NCBI GenBank assembly: GCA_937885345.1 | Contig: CAKZZH010000021.1 | Coordinates: 1-20,037, forward strand | DNA from: an uncultured Lachnospiraceae bacterium | Lineage (GTDB): Bacteria; Bacillota; Clostridia; Lachnospirales; Lachnospiraceae | Reading direction: 5' to 3' | Length of the DNA: 20,037 bases | Made by a program: the position numbers and the translations under genes | The notes under the pieces: generated by a model | What the model saw: the letters and a program-made list of their open reading frames with translations, nothing else | Databases searched by the model: none | Told to the model about the DNA's origin: nothing | In this document: positions 1 to 7,343 of the stretch, piece by piece | How the letters are laid out: each line of letters begins with the position of its first letter | Numbering within the stretch: the stretch's first letter is position 1

Positions 1-72
1 CAGAGATTGGATGCTTTTTCTATTTCTAAAATCCCTACAAAAACTTTACCCTACGATAATTTTACTTTTGCT

Positions 73-786
73 TTAAGAGATCGGCTTTTTAGTAGGCAGA
101 GAGTTACGACGCGGATACTGATCCGGAGTAAGATAAATCTTGGAAATCTTCACAAAAACTCTGGTAATATCCGAATCGGGTATCGTGTAATCAAGGATCG
201 AGTCCACCTCACAGCCAAGTTTCTCGATCGCCTTTCCTGCGGCGCGGATCTCCTGCTCGCAGCCTGTTGCTTTATATGATATAAAATCCCCTCCAACTTT
301 AACGAAAGGGGCGCAAAGCTCCGTAAGAGAAGACAAATTGGCAACCGCCCTCGACACCGCTAGATCGTAACTGTCCCTGTGAAGAGGATTGCGTCCGAGT
401 TCTTCCGCGCGAGAATGAATTATTGTAATATCCTTTATTCCAAGGGATTGTGCTGTTTCCTTAAGGAAATTGACACGTTTGGCAAGGCTGTCCATCAAAG
501 TACATTTGATATCGGGGCAGGCGATTTTGAGGATCAGGCCGGGGAATCCGGCACCTGTTCCCACATCGATCATGGACTCGTATTTGCCCATATTTACAAG
601 TGGCAAAAGGGCAAGACTGTCCGCATAATGCTTGATCACAGCCTCGTTATACTCGGTTATCGAAGTGAGATTCATCACCTTGTTGGTTTCCACCATGAGC
701 TCATGGTATTTGCGAATCTTATCGAACTGCTCACCGGTGAATTCAATTCCCATTTTGCCTATTATTTGTTCAAGAAAGTCTGTCAT
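73..786 (-). CDS. rsmG: 16S rRNA (guanine-N7) methyltransferase RsmG (GidB)
   Basis: Methylates N7 of a guanine in the 530 loop of 16S rRNA (G527 in E. coli numbering) using S-adenosylmethionine; cytoplasmic. The protein carries the family's SAM-binding motif DVGTGAGFPG at residues 74-83 and the usual ending YPRRNSLPTKKPIS. I chose the ATG at 786 (237 residues, the usual family length) because GGGAGG lies three bases upstream. A longer frame opens at a GTG at 873, but its extra 29 residues are Ala/Pro-rich and translate a GC-rich palindromic spacer, so I treat it as non-coding. It follows mnmG on the same strand, the standard order near Firmicute origins, and is probably cotranscribed with it. 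In the 72 bases beyond its stop I see no gene start; parA/parB, often next in relatives, are not in the window. Function is near certain; the start is fairly sure. Confidence 0.96.
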   Translation of the reverse strand: MTDFLEQIIGKMGIEFTGEQFDKIRKYHELMVETNKVMNLTSITEYNEAVIKHYADSLALLPLVNMGKYESMIDVGTGAGFPGLILKIACPDIKCTLMDSLAKRVNFLKETAQSLGIKDITIIHSRAEELGRNPLHRDSYDLAVSRAVANLSSLTELCAPFVKVGGDFISYKATGCEQEIRAAGKAIEKLGCEVDSILDYTIPDSDITRVFVKISKIYLTPDQYPRRNSLPTKKPIS

Positions 787-792
787 AATCCT

Positions 793-828
793 CCCGGCGC
801 CGGGTGGCGCTTGGCGCGGCTTAGCCGC
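793..828. repeat. GC-rich palindromes in the mnmG-rsmG spacer
   Basis: Two dyads sit in the 90-bp spacer between mnmG and rsmG. CCCGGCGCCGGG (793-804) is a perfect 12-bp palindrome, and GCGGCT-T-AGCCGC (816-828) is a 6-bp stem around one base. On the transcribed (minus) strand the GGG of the first palindrome is the start of the rsmG Shine-Dalgarno GGGAGG. A fold of that arm would therefore partly hide the ribosome site. The spacer is much richer in G+C than the genes around it. The dyads are seen directly; any regulatory role is inference. Confidence 0.5.
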
Positions 829-876
829 ACAGGCAGGCGTGGGCCACGCACTTATATTTCTCGGCTTGGCCACGCG

Positions 877-2778
877 CTAGATTTTATTCTGCTTCATATA
901 TACAAGAAGAACGGAAATGTCAGCCGGGGAAACGCCGGAAACACGGCTTGCCTGGCCGATTGAGCGGGGCTTATAAAGCGCAAGTTTCTGGGCTGCTTCA
1001 ATCCTTAATCCGCTAATGTCCTTGTAATCTATGGTCTCGGGAATCAGCCTTTTCTCAAGCTTTTTAAAATGCTCGATTTGACTGAGCTCCCTGGTTATAT
1101 AGCCGTCATATTTTATATTTATCTCGACCTGTTCGGCTACATCCGGCGTAATATCGGGTCTCTCCGGATCTATCTCTGCCAGATCGTCATAGCAAAGTTC
1201 GGGACGGCGAAGGAGATCGGCAAGCGAAATGCCGTTATTCAAAGGGGTAGAAGCGTGACGAACGAGAAAATCATTGATTTTATCGTTACCGCCGACTGTT
1301 ACTTTACGAAGGCGCTCCTGCTCCGCCTTAATCGCTTCCTCTTTGACAAGAAGGGCATCATAGCGTTCCTTGCTTATAAGGCCGATTTCATAGCCCTTTG
1401 GCGTAAGTCTCTGGTCCGCGTTGTCCTGGCGAAGTATAAGCCTGTATTCGGCGCGGCTCGTCATCATTCTGTAGGGTTCGTGATTCTCCTTGGTTACGAG
1501 ATCGTCGATAAGCACACCGATATATGCATCGGAACGGTCCAGAATAAGGGGGGCTCTGCCAAGAACTTTAAGGGCCGCGTTGATGCCTGCGATAAGCCCC
1601 TGCGCTGCAGCTTCCTCGTACCCGCTGCTTCCATTCAATTGTCCGCCAGCAAAAAGCCCTTCTATCTCCTTGAATTCCAGGCTGCTCTTAAGCTGTCTGG
1701 GATTGATGCAATCATATTCGATGGCATATGCATTACGCACGATGGAAACATTCTCAAGTCCCGGAACTGTCCTGTACATCGCGTATTGTACGTCCTCGGG
1801 AAGCGAACTGGACATACCGCTGAGATACCACTCATGCGTGTAATTACCCTCCGGCTCGACGAAAACCTGGTGCCTGTCCTTATCCGCAAAGCGCATTACT
1901 TTATCCTCTATGGAAGGGCAATAACGCGGGCCTGTGCCATGAATTACGCCGCTGTAAAGGGGCGAACGGTCGATATTGGCTCTGATGATTTCATGCGTCG
2001 CTTCATTGGTATATGTAAGATAGCAGCTGCGTTGCTCCTTCTGTATGCTTTTGGGATCTGTGGTAAAAGAAAAAGGTACAATTTTATCGTCGCCGAATTG
2101 CTCTTCCATCTTCGTAAAATCAATAGTTCTGCCATCCACACGAGCGGGAGTTCCTGTCTTGAATCGTACAATTTCAATACCGAGCTCCTTCATGGAATCG
2201 GACAGATGATTGGCTGCCATAAGACCGTTAGGACCTGTATAATAGCTTATATCGCCATAAATACAGCGGGCTTTGAGATATGTTCCTGTACACAGGACAA
2301 CAGCTTTGGTATGATACTCAGCGCCGGAAAATGTCTTAACGCCATTAATTACGCCATTTTCGGCCATCAGCTCTGCAACTTCGGCCTGACGGATCGTAAG
2401 ATTATCCGTATTTTCAAGGGTTTTACGCATAGCTGCGGAGTAGTTCATTTTATCAGCCTGAGCACGAAGCGAGTGAACGGCAGGGCCTTTGGAGGCGTTG
2501 AGCATTTTACTCTGAATAAAAGTCTTGTCAATATTCTTGCCCATCTCCCCGCCGAGCGCGTCAATCTCTCTTACGAGATGCCCCTTGGAACTTCCGCCGA
2601 CATTCGGGTTGCAGGGCATAAGTGCGATCGATTCGACACTGACCGTAAAAATGATCGTTTTCAGTCCGAGTCTTGCGCACGCAAGTGCTGCCTCACATCC
2701 GGCATGACCTGCGCCGACAATTGCAACATCATAATTTTCGGAAACAACTTTTTTTCTCTCTGAATTCATTTCATCCAT
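877..2778 (-). CDS. mnmG: tRNA uridine-5-carboxymethylaminomethyl modification enzyme MnmG (GidA)
   Basis: FAD-dependent partner of MnmE. Together they install the (carboxymethyl)aminomethyl group on C5 of the wobble uridine in tRNAs that read split codon boxes ending in A or G. At 633 residues it matches the family (about 630). Visible motifs are the FAD-binding GAGHAG at residues 22-27, PCNPNVGGSSKGHLVREID shortly after, and GGQLNGSSGYEEAAAQG in the second half. The start at 2778 has AGGGAG about 11 bases upstream; an in-frame ATG three codons later is possible. Its stop (TAG, 877-879) lies just outside the frame extension of rsmG. mnmE lies 75 bp upstream on the same strand, so the two subunits of one complex are neighbours and probably share a transcript, with a hairpin between them. 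Confidence 0.97.
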   Translation of the reverse strand: MDEMNSERKKVVSENYDVAIVGAGHAGCEAALACARLGLKTIIFTVSVESIALMPCNPNVGGSSKGHLVREIDALGGEMGKNIDKTFIQSKMLNASKGPAVHSLRAQADKMNYSAAMRKTLENTDNLTIRQAEVAELMAENGVINGVKTFSGAEYHTKAVVLCTGTYLKARCIYGDISYYTGPNGLMAANHLSDSMKELGIEIVRFKTGTPARVDGRTIDFTKMEEQFGDDKIVPFSFTTDPKSIQKEQRSCYLTYTNEATHEIIRANIDRSPLYSGVIHGTGPRYCPSIEDKVMRFADKDRHQVFVEPEGNYTHEWYLSGMSSSLPEDVQYAMYRTVPGLENVSIVRNAYAIEYDCINPRQLKSSLEFKEIEGLFAGGQLNGSSGYEEAAAQGLIAGINAALKVLGRAPLILDRSDAYIGVLIDDLVTKENHEPYRMMTSRAEYRLILRQDNADQRLTPKGYEIGLISKERYDALLVKEEAIKAEQERLRKVTVGGNDKINDFLVRHASTPLNNGISLADLLRRPELCYDDLAEIDPERPDITPDVAEQVEINIKYDGYITRELSQIEHFKKLEKRLIPETIDYKDISGLRIEAAQKLALYKPRSIGQASRVSGVSPADISVLLVYMKQNKI

Positions 2779-2816
2779 CGTATTTCAAACTCCCTATAAA
2801 ATAAGGCTTTATCAAG

Positions 2817-2840
2817 CAAAATCGTCTGTATGCGATTTTG
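2817..2840 (-). other. Intercistronic hairpin between mnmE and mnmG
   Basis: CAAAATCG (2817-2824) and CGATTTTG (2833-2840) form a perfect 8-bp stem with an 8-base loop, 13 bp past the mnmE stop codon on the transcribed strand. No run of T follows the stem (CTTGATAAAGCC), so it is not a convincing intrinsic terminator. An mRNA processing or stabilising hairpin in the mnmE-mnmG transcript is a reasonable guess. Confidence 0.5.
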
Positions 2841-2853
2841 GGAAACGCTAAGG

Positions 2854-4251
2854 CTACTTTCCCATGCAAAACTTGCTGAAAATTTCATTGAGAAGATCCT
2901 CGGAAACTTCCTCACCAAGTATGCTTCCCAGACTCGCATATGCACTCATAAGGTCTATAGTCAAAAATTCTTCAGACATTTTATTATGGCAACCTTCGAG
3001 GACAAGGTCAAGACTTTCCTCAGCCTGTCTGAGGGCGTACATTTTTCGCTCGTCAGCAATATACATTTCGTCATTATATTCGATCGTTCCGTCGGTAAAC
3101 ATGGCTACGATCGCGTCAGAGAGCTCTTCAAGGCCGGTCATATCCTTCGCGGACATCGAGATGATCGTCGCTCCGTCTGATGCAAGCAGCGATCGGATAT
3201 CGCCCTCATTTGTTAGGGAAGTAAGATCCGATTTATTAAGAAGTACAATATACTTCTTGTTCTCTATGAGTTCGGCGATTAAGCGGTCATCGTCAGTAAG
3301 AGGGGCGGAGGAGTCAACCACGTAGAGGATCAGGTCGGCTTCGTCTATGGCTGCCTTGGCTCTTTCGACTCCGATCGTCTCGATCACATCTTCGGTGTCA
3401 TGTATGCCGGCGGTGTCAATGAGGTTTAACATGATGCCGCCTACGATAATTTGTTCTTCCAAAATATCTCTGGTCGTACCGGCAATTTCGGTCACAATTG
3501 CCCTCTCATGACCGGACATATAGTTCAGAATACTCGACTTGCCGGCATTCGGGCGGCCCAGAATGACCGTTTTGACCCCTTCTGTGAATAATTTTCCTGA
3601 TTTGCCGGTTTTCACCAACTTATCTACCGAATTTTTCCACTTATCAACATCCTTTTCCAAATTATCCACATAGTTATCCAGGCTAAAATGCTCCGGATCG
3701 TCGAGCGCAGACTCGATATAAGCCACTTTTTCGAGGATTTCAGCACGGATTTTTTTCAAAATCATGGACAATTTACCATCAAGAACATTGAGTGCACCTG
3801 CAAGTGCATGCTTGTTCTTGGAATTAATTATGTCAACCACAGCTTCGGCCTGGCCAAGATCGATCCGTCCGTTTAAGAATGCTCTTTTGGTAAATTCTCC
3901 GGCTTCGGCAGGTCTTGCTCCGGCCTTAATAAGAGTCTCCAAAACACATCTTGTCACATATGCGCCGCCATGACAGTCGATTTCCACCACATCCTCGCGG
4001 GTATAGGTAGCCGGCGCCTTCATAAGGAGCATGAGAACCTCATCTATTGTTTTATCGCCGTCGATTATTTTACCGTAATGAATGGTATGAGTGGGAAAGG
4101 AGGACAAAGTTTGGCCGTTTGCGCCCTTAAATACGCTGTCCGCAATCTCGATCGCTCTGCTGCCCGAAAGCCTCACAATGCCTATTGCACCGCCCATTCC
4201 TGAAGCGATTGCCGCTATTGTATCATTTGTATCAATCCTGTTTCCGATCAT
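2854..4251 (-). CDS. mnmE: tRNA modification GTPase MnmE (TrmE/ThdF)
   Basis: Potassium-activated GTPase that dimerises and works with MnmG on wobble uridine 34 of tRNA. It has 465 residues. Residues 1-120 form the N-terminal folate-binding domain (start IASGMGGAIGIVRLSG). A helical domain is split around the G domain, which has G1 GRPNAGKSS (232-240), the AGTTRD switch (257-262), DTAG (279-282) and NKSD. The C-terminus is FCMGK, carrying the family's catalytic cysteine (C462) in a CxGK ending where Ile is more usual at x. The start at 4251 has GGTGA six bases upstream. The segment around residues 194-214 is a heptad run (VDNLEKD, VDKWKNS, VDKLVKT) whose codons also spell DnaA-box-like sites (separate entry). 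It is separated from khpB by 145 bp with a hairpin. Confidence 0.97.
   Translation of the reverse strand: MIGNRIDTNDTIAAIASGMGGAIGIVRLSGSRAIEIADSVFKGANGQTLSSFPTHTIHYGKIIDGDKTIDEVLMLLMKAPATYTREDVVEIDCHGGAYVTRCVLETLIKAGARPAEAGEFTKRAFLNGRIDLGQAEAVVDIINSKNKHALAGALNVLDGKLSMILKKIRAEILEKVAYIESALDDPEHFSLDNYVDNLEKDVDKWKNSVDKLVKTGKSGKLFTEGVKTVILGRPNAGKSSILNYMSGHERAIVTEIAGTTRDILEEQIIVGGIMLNLIDTAGIHDTEDVIETIGVERAKAAIDEADLILYVVDSSAPLTDDDRLIAELIENKKYIVLLNKSDLTSLTNEGDIRSLLASDGATIISMSAKDMTGLEELSDAIVAMFTDGTIEYNDEMYIADERKMYALRQAEESLDLVLEGCHNKMSEEFLTIDLMSAYASLGSILGEEVSEDLLNEIFSKFCMGK
3620..3682. promoter_or_regulatory. Cluster of DnaA-box-like sites inside mnmE
   Basis: Four sites read on the plus strand: TTATCTACC (3620-3628), TTATCAACA (3641-3649), TTATCCACA (3662-3670, perfect consensus) and TTATCCAGG (3674-3682). 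The first three are exactly 21 bp apart, two helical turns. The same DNA encodes a heptad repeat (VDN/VDK every 7 codons) of MnmE, which alone could produce the spacing. oriC-proximal DnaA-box clusters that moderate initiation are known in Bacillus subtilis; a comparable role here is inference. The sites are certain as sequence, uncertain as function. Confidence 0.4.
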
Positions 4252-4326
4252 TTTGATTCACCGTTTATTTGTATTATGGCCATGCCCGCATTAAGAATAA
4301 TATCCTTTATGACAAATTGCAATATT

Positions 4327-4356
4327 AAACCTGCAGACCGTTGAATCTGCAGGTTT
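4327..4356 (-). terminator. Possible terminator or attenuator between khpB and mnmE
   Basis: AAACCTGCAGA (4327-4337) and TCTGCAGGTTT (4346-4356) make a perfect 11-bp stem with loop CCGTTGAA. On the minus strand the stem ends in TTT and is followed by AATATTG, so the U-tract is short; on the plus strand the tail TTTTAAATATTTT is similar. It lies 41 bp past the khpB stop, in the largest gap of the minus-strand cluster, so it may separate the yidC-khpB transcript from mnmE-mnmG-rsmG. I see no strong promoter for mnmE downstream of it, which argues for partial rather than complete termination. Confidence 0.5.
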
Positions 4357-4396
4357 TAAATATTTTATGCGAAATCAGTGTGTTTGCCCGAAGATA

Positions 4397-5167
4397 TTAC
4401 TTCTTAAGGCATACGATAACATGTCTGAAAGAGCCCTCACCCTCGCTTCTTGTGGTAACATATCTGTCGTTCTGAAGAGCTGAGTGAATGATTCTTCTCT
4501 CGTAAGGATTCATGGGCTCAAGAGATACCGGTCTTCTTGTTCTCTTAACCTTATATGCGATATTCTTTGCGAGGGATTCAAGTGTTGCCTTACGTCTTTC
4601 TCTATAATTCTCAGTATCAAGCTTAAGTCTGTAGTATCTGTCACAACCCTTATTGGCAACAAGGCTGGTAAGATACTGAAGAGAATCAAGCGTCTGTCCT
4701 CTCTTGCCGATAAGAACTCCAAGGTCCTTACCTACGAGATTTACACAGATCTCGGCTATATCTTCCTTGGACTCTGCATCATCCTCGGATGCAGCACTGC
4801 CGGATGCTTCCTTAATCTCGATATCGATATTGTCGACCTCAATCTCCATTGTCTTAAAAATATCACCTAAGAAGGTTCTGATTCTGTTTTCAATCGTGCT
4901 GTTTGAAACAGGTGCCTTGTCTACTGATGATGCGGAAGCTGCACTTGTTGCAGCTTCACAAGAGGCCTCTGCCACGTCTGCTTCACAAGCTGCTTCCTCC
5001 TTCTTCCAAACAAGGAGCTTTGCGGGCTTACTTGCAATGCCAAGAAAACCTGAAGAACCTTTTTCAATAACTTCGTAATCAACCATATCACTGGTTGTTT
5101 CAAGCTTCAGAAGTGCGTTTGTAAGCGCTTCATCCACGTTCTTACCTGTAACTTCTATTTTCTCCAT
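4397..5167 (-). CDS. khpB: RNA-binding protein KhpB (Jag/EloR family)
   Basis: Cytoplasmic RNA-binding protein. In Firmicutes that have been studied it pairs with KhpA and affects cell elongation and division. It has 256 residues with three parts: a Jag N-terminal domain (about 1-55, with the family stretch GSSGFLGI at 38-45), an Ala/Glu/Ser-rich and acidic linker (about 57-135, including EDDAESKED at 128-136), then a KH domain with the loop IGKRG (153-157) and an R3H domain with R224-R225-I-I-H228 near the C-terminus. AGAGG lies nine bases before the ATG at 5167. It starts 20 bp past the yidC stop, so the two are surely cotranscribed; this yidC-khpB pairing is conserved next to Firmicute origins. 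Confidence 0.94.
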   Translation of the reverse strand: MEKIEVTGKNVDEALTNALLKLETTSDMVDYEVIEKGSSGFLGIASKPAKLLVWKKEEAACEADVAEASCEAATSAASASSVDKAPVSNSTIENRIRTFLGDIFKTMEIEVDNIDIEIKEASGSAASEDDAESKEDIAEICVNLVGKDLGVLIGKRGQTLDSLQYLTSLVANKGCDRYYRLKLDTENYRERRKATLESLAKNIAYKVKRTRRPVSLEPMNPYERRIIHSALQNDRYVTTRSEGEGSFRHVIVCLKK

Positions 5168-5187
5168 TGTCTATTACCTCTAAAATA

Positions 5188-6489
5188 TTATTTGTCTGAT
5201 TTGTCATTCTTGCTGCTCTTTGAATCGGAATCGGATTTAGAGCCTGCTTCGTTACGCTCATTGAACATTTTAACCATATTAGCCTTGGCTGCAAGACTAC
5301 CGGGTTTAGCAACACCTTTGCTGTAATATTCGTTTGATTCCTTTACTTTGGCGTCTCTTTCGCTCATTCTTGCATCGATAGCTTCCTGCTTCTTAACTGC
5401 TTCGGCATAAGCGGATGCACTGTTCTCGATCTTCTTAGGCGGGAGTCCCTTCTTTGCGCGCTTTGCGTTTACTTTATCGATATTCTTCTGAACCATCTCT
5501 TCAACATCCATCTTGGCAACACTGTGGTTGATAAAAAGCTGCTGGATGATCTGAACGACACTTGATGTGATCCAGTACAAACCGATACAGGTAGGAAGTG
5601 TGATACAGAAAAATACAGATACCAGAGGCATTATGGTATTCATAATCTTCATGGAATTCTGCATTGTCTGGCCCTGGTCTTCCTGGCCGTTTGTAGTCTT
5701 AACCTTGGATCTGTTCTCCATCAGCTTTGCTGAAATAAACTGGGTGACACCTGCAAGAAGAGGTATTATAAGTGCCCAGCTCCATCTCCAGCCGGGAGCC
5801 TGAGTAAGGGATATTCCAAAAAGGTTGTTATATCCCTGAATCTGATCGGAAAGTGTCTGAATATTATCTCCAAAAGTATTTACGACAGCATCCCAACCTG
5901 AAGAGGGAAGTGTGTAAAGTGAATCGATAAGTGTATCGGAATCTGCTACTTTCTCTGAAAGTGTAAGACTTAATCCTGTTGCTTTGTTATAAGTATCAAG
6001 CCATCCATCGCCGGAGCCAATGATCGTGGCCGCAACGGTTCCAAGTACTGCTTTGATCTTGGTAACATATCCCGGAATCTTGTAGATTACACGGTAAAGT
6101 GCGAACATGATGGGAAGCTGGATAAGCATTGTAAGACAACCGCTGGAAGGATTGGTGCCGTATTTCTCGTATACAGCCTTAGTCTCCTCCTGCATTTTAA
6201 GCATGCTCTGATTATCCTTCTGGCCATTGTATTTAGCCTGGATTGCCTGAATCTCAGGCTGCATCATGTTGGAAAGCTTTGAAAAACGCTGCTGCTTAAT
6301 GGTAAGAGGCAGCATAGCAAGTCTTGTAACAATAGTGAACAGGACTACACAAATACCTATATTGGCTATGGGTGAAAGACCCGTAAGATTTGAGAGCCAA
6401 TACAGGAAGTTGAACAGACCGTTAAAAATCTGTCCAAGCAACCACGCGATAGGAAAAAGAATTCCTGTCTGCTGAGTTAATGTAATCAT
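5188..6489 (-). CDS. yidC: Membrane protein insertase YidC (Oxa1 family)
   Basis: Inserts and folds membrane proteins alone or with SecYEG. I place the start at the ATG at 6489, five bases after GGGAG, which gives 433 residues and leaves 19 bp after yidD; a start at 6525 would overlap yidD and lacks this site. A hydrophobic segment at about 10-32 is followed by the core: a helix at about 42-62 with the expected buried arginine (R56, in TIVTRLAMLPL), a charged cytoplasmic hairpin (about 64-110), NPSSGCLTMLIQLPIMFALY (113-132), and two more helices around WSWALIIPLLAGVTQF and PLVSVFFCITLPTCIGLYWI. About 95 residues of less conserved sequence sit between the third and fourth hydrophobic segments. 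The C-terminal tail is long, Lys/Ser/Asp-rich and soluble. I see no lipobox cysteine near the N-terminus, unlike Bacillus SpoIIIJ. Confidence 0.95.
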   Translation of the reverse strand: MITLTQQTGILFPIAWLLGQIFNGLFNFLYWLSNLTGLSPIANIGICVVLFTIVTRLAMLPLTIKQQRFSKLSNMMQPEIQAIQAKYNGQKDNQSMLKMQEETKAVYEKYGTNPSSGCLTMLIQLPIMFALYRVIYKIPGYVTKIKAVLGTVAATIIGSGDGWLDTYNKATGLSLTLSEKVADSDTLIDSLYTLPSSGWDAVVNTFGDNIQTLSDQIQGYNNLFGISLTQAPGWRWSWALIIPLLAGVTQFISAKLMENRSKVKTTNGQEDQGQTMQNSMKIMNTIMPLVSVFFCITLPTCIGLYWITSSVVQIIQQLFINHSVAKMDVEEMVQKNIDKVNAKRAKKGLPPKKIENSASAYAEAVKKQEAIDARMSERDAKVKESNEYYSKGVAKPGSLAAKANMVKMFNERNEAGSKSDSDSKSSKNDKSDK

Positions 6490-6508
6490 ATGATCTCCCT
6501 TCACCAAT

Positions 6509-6721
6509 CTATGGAACCGGATCATATCCTCCCTTTGAGAAAGGATTACATCTCAATATTCTCCATAAACTCATAAGTCCGCCTTTCCATGCTCCGTATT
6601 TGCTTACAGCCTCCAGCGCATAAGCGGAACAAGTCGGCGTATACTTACATACTGCGTGTTTTTTGAGCGGAGAAAGATACTTCCTGTAAAATTGTATAAT
6701 GCTAATTAGAACCTTCTTCAC
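6509..6721 (-). CDS. yidD: Membrane protein insertion efficiency factor YidD
   Basis: Small membrane-associated protein that assists YidC-dependent insertion. Starting at the GTG at 6721 it has 70 residues, the usual size: KKVLISIIQFYRKYLSP, the three-cysteine core CKYTPTCSAYALEAV (C25, C31), and the ending RCNPFSKGGYDPVP (C58). The GTG is preceded by AAGGA eight bases upstream and overlaps the last 20 bases of rnpA, so translation is probably coupled. The frame stays open to an ATG at 6808, but those 29 extra residues lie wholly within rnpA and are not like the family, so I exclude them. Confidence 0.93.
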   Translation of the reverse strand: MKKVLISIIQFYRKYLSPLKKHAVCKYTPTCSAYALEAVSKYGAWKGGLMSLWRILRCNPFSKGGYDPVP

Positions 6722-7070
6722 CTGTTTTTTCCTTATTAAAAAGAAGCCCCTGTAAACTGCATAAATGAATAAAGGATTTCTCGGCTTTGTCATATTTGCA
6801 TCCGACAAGTGCCTTCCTTACAATCATTACAATATCATACCCGGATCGTACCTTATCGCTGTTTAACCGGACGCTCTCACGCACAATGCGCTTTAACCGG
6901 TGTCGGACGATACTGTTCCCGACCTTCTTACTTACAGAGATACCATATCTGTTGGTATCTCTACCATTCTCTAAAATGTACATAACCATGTATCTGTCGG
7001 CGTAAGATGAGCCGCTCTTATAAACTTTTTGAAAATCAAGATTGTTTTTAAGAGATTCTACCATGATCAT
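6702..7070 (-). CDS. rnpA: Ribonuclease P protein component
   Basis: Basic protein subunit that binds the RNase P RNA (rnpB, not in the window) and helps process tRNA 5' ends. It shows the family features SLKNNLDFQKVYKSGSSYA near the start, YGISVSKKVGNSIVRHRLKR with the conserved basic motif, and GYDIVMIVRKA. The motif usually written RNR reads RHR here, a substitution also common in Clostridia. I chose the ATG at 7070 (122 residues) because GGAGAGAC precedes it; an ATG at 7064 (120 residues) is equally possible. A still longer frame to 7097 would start inside the terminator hairpin that follows rpmH. The 3' end overlaps yidD. Confidence 0.94.
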   Translation of the reverse strand: MIMVESLKNNLDFQKVYKSGSSYADRYMVMYILENGRDTNRYGISVSKKVGNSIVRHRLKRIVRESVRLNSDKVRSGYDIVMIVRKALVGCKYDKAEKSFIHLCSLQGLLFNKEKTGEEGSN

Positions 7071-7089
7071 GTCTCTCCACGAAAAATAA

Positions 7090-7111
7090 AAGACCACATT
7101 ACTGCGGCCTT
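7090..7111 (-). terminator. Terminator/attenuator between rpmH and rnpA
   Basis: On the minus strand an 8-bp stem (7104-7111 with 7090-7097, two of the pairs being G-U) closes a six-base loop and runs straight into TTTTATTTTT. The stem starts within the rpmH stop codon (7110-7112) and ends about 20 bp before the rnpA start. This is the form of an intrinsic terminator. Since rnpA has no other visible promoter, partial read-through would make far more L34 than RNase P protein from one promoter. Confidence 0.72.
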
Positions 7112-7244
7112 AAGCTGATAATACTTTTCTTCCCTTAGCTCTTCTTGCTGCGAGAACTTTTCTTCCGCCTGCAGTGCTCATTCTGCTTCTGAATCCGTGA
7201 ACTTTAGATCTCTGTCTGTTCTTTGGCTGAAATGTCATCTTCAT
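7110..7244 (-). CDS. rpmH: 50S ribosomal protein L34
   Basis: Very basic 44-residue ribosomal protein, complete. It begins MKMTFQPKNRQRSKVHGFR, continues SRMSTAGGRKVLAARRAKGR and ends KVLSA; the length and sequence are those of the family. The ATG at 7244 has AAAGGAG about 11 bases upstream. Because it is so short it is easily missed. It is the first gene leftward from oriC, with its own strong promoter and a terminator-like hairpin at its stop codon. Confidence 0.97.
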   Translation of the reverse strand: MKMTFQPKNRQRSKVHGFRSRMSTAGGRKVLAARRAKGRKVLSA

Positions 7245-7272
7245 AATGTCATGATCTCCTTTCTTTTATTTT

Positions 7273-7289
7273 GTGTCTTTTTCAGACAC
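7273..7289 (-). other. Hairpin at the 5' end of the rpmH leader
   Basis: GTGTCT (7273-7278) and AGACAC (7284-7289) form a perfect 6-bp stem with a five-base loop. From the promoter position the rpmH transcript should begin about here, so the mRNA would start with or just before this hairpin. A 5'-terminal stem that protects a very abundant mRNA is a plausible role; this is inference. Confidence 0.4.
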
Positions 7290-7295
7290 TACTCC

Positions 7296-7324
7296 ATTCT
7301 ATGAAAAAGAAACCCTAAAGTCAA
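7296..7324 (-). promoter_or_regulatory. rpmH promoter
   Basis: On the minus strand TTGACT (7324-7319) and TAGAAT (7301-7296) are separated by exactly 17 bp, close to the vegetative sigma-70/SigA consensus. It drives rpmH and probably, by read-through, rnpA, yidD, yidC and khpB. The -35 ends about 20 bp from the first DnaA box of oriC. Confidence 0.75.
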
Positions 7325-7343
7325 CAAAAAATTATAAACATTT

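Noticed and set aside
7..279. Plus-strand open frame of 90 codons at the left edge
   Set aside because: Most of it overlaps the 3' end of rsmG on the other strand, with no ribosome site and no recognisable family.
1069..2763. Plus-strand open frame of 564 codons opposite mnmG
   Set aside because: It is the shadow of the mnmG frame; the translated product is unlike any protein and mnmG is unambiguous.
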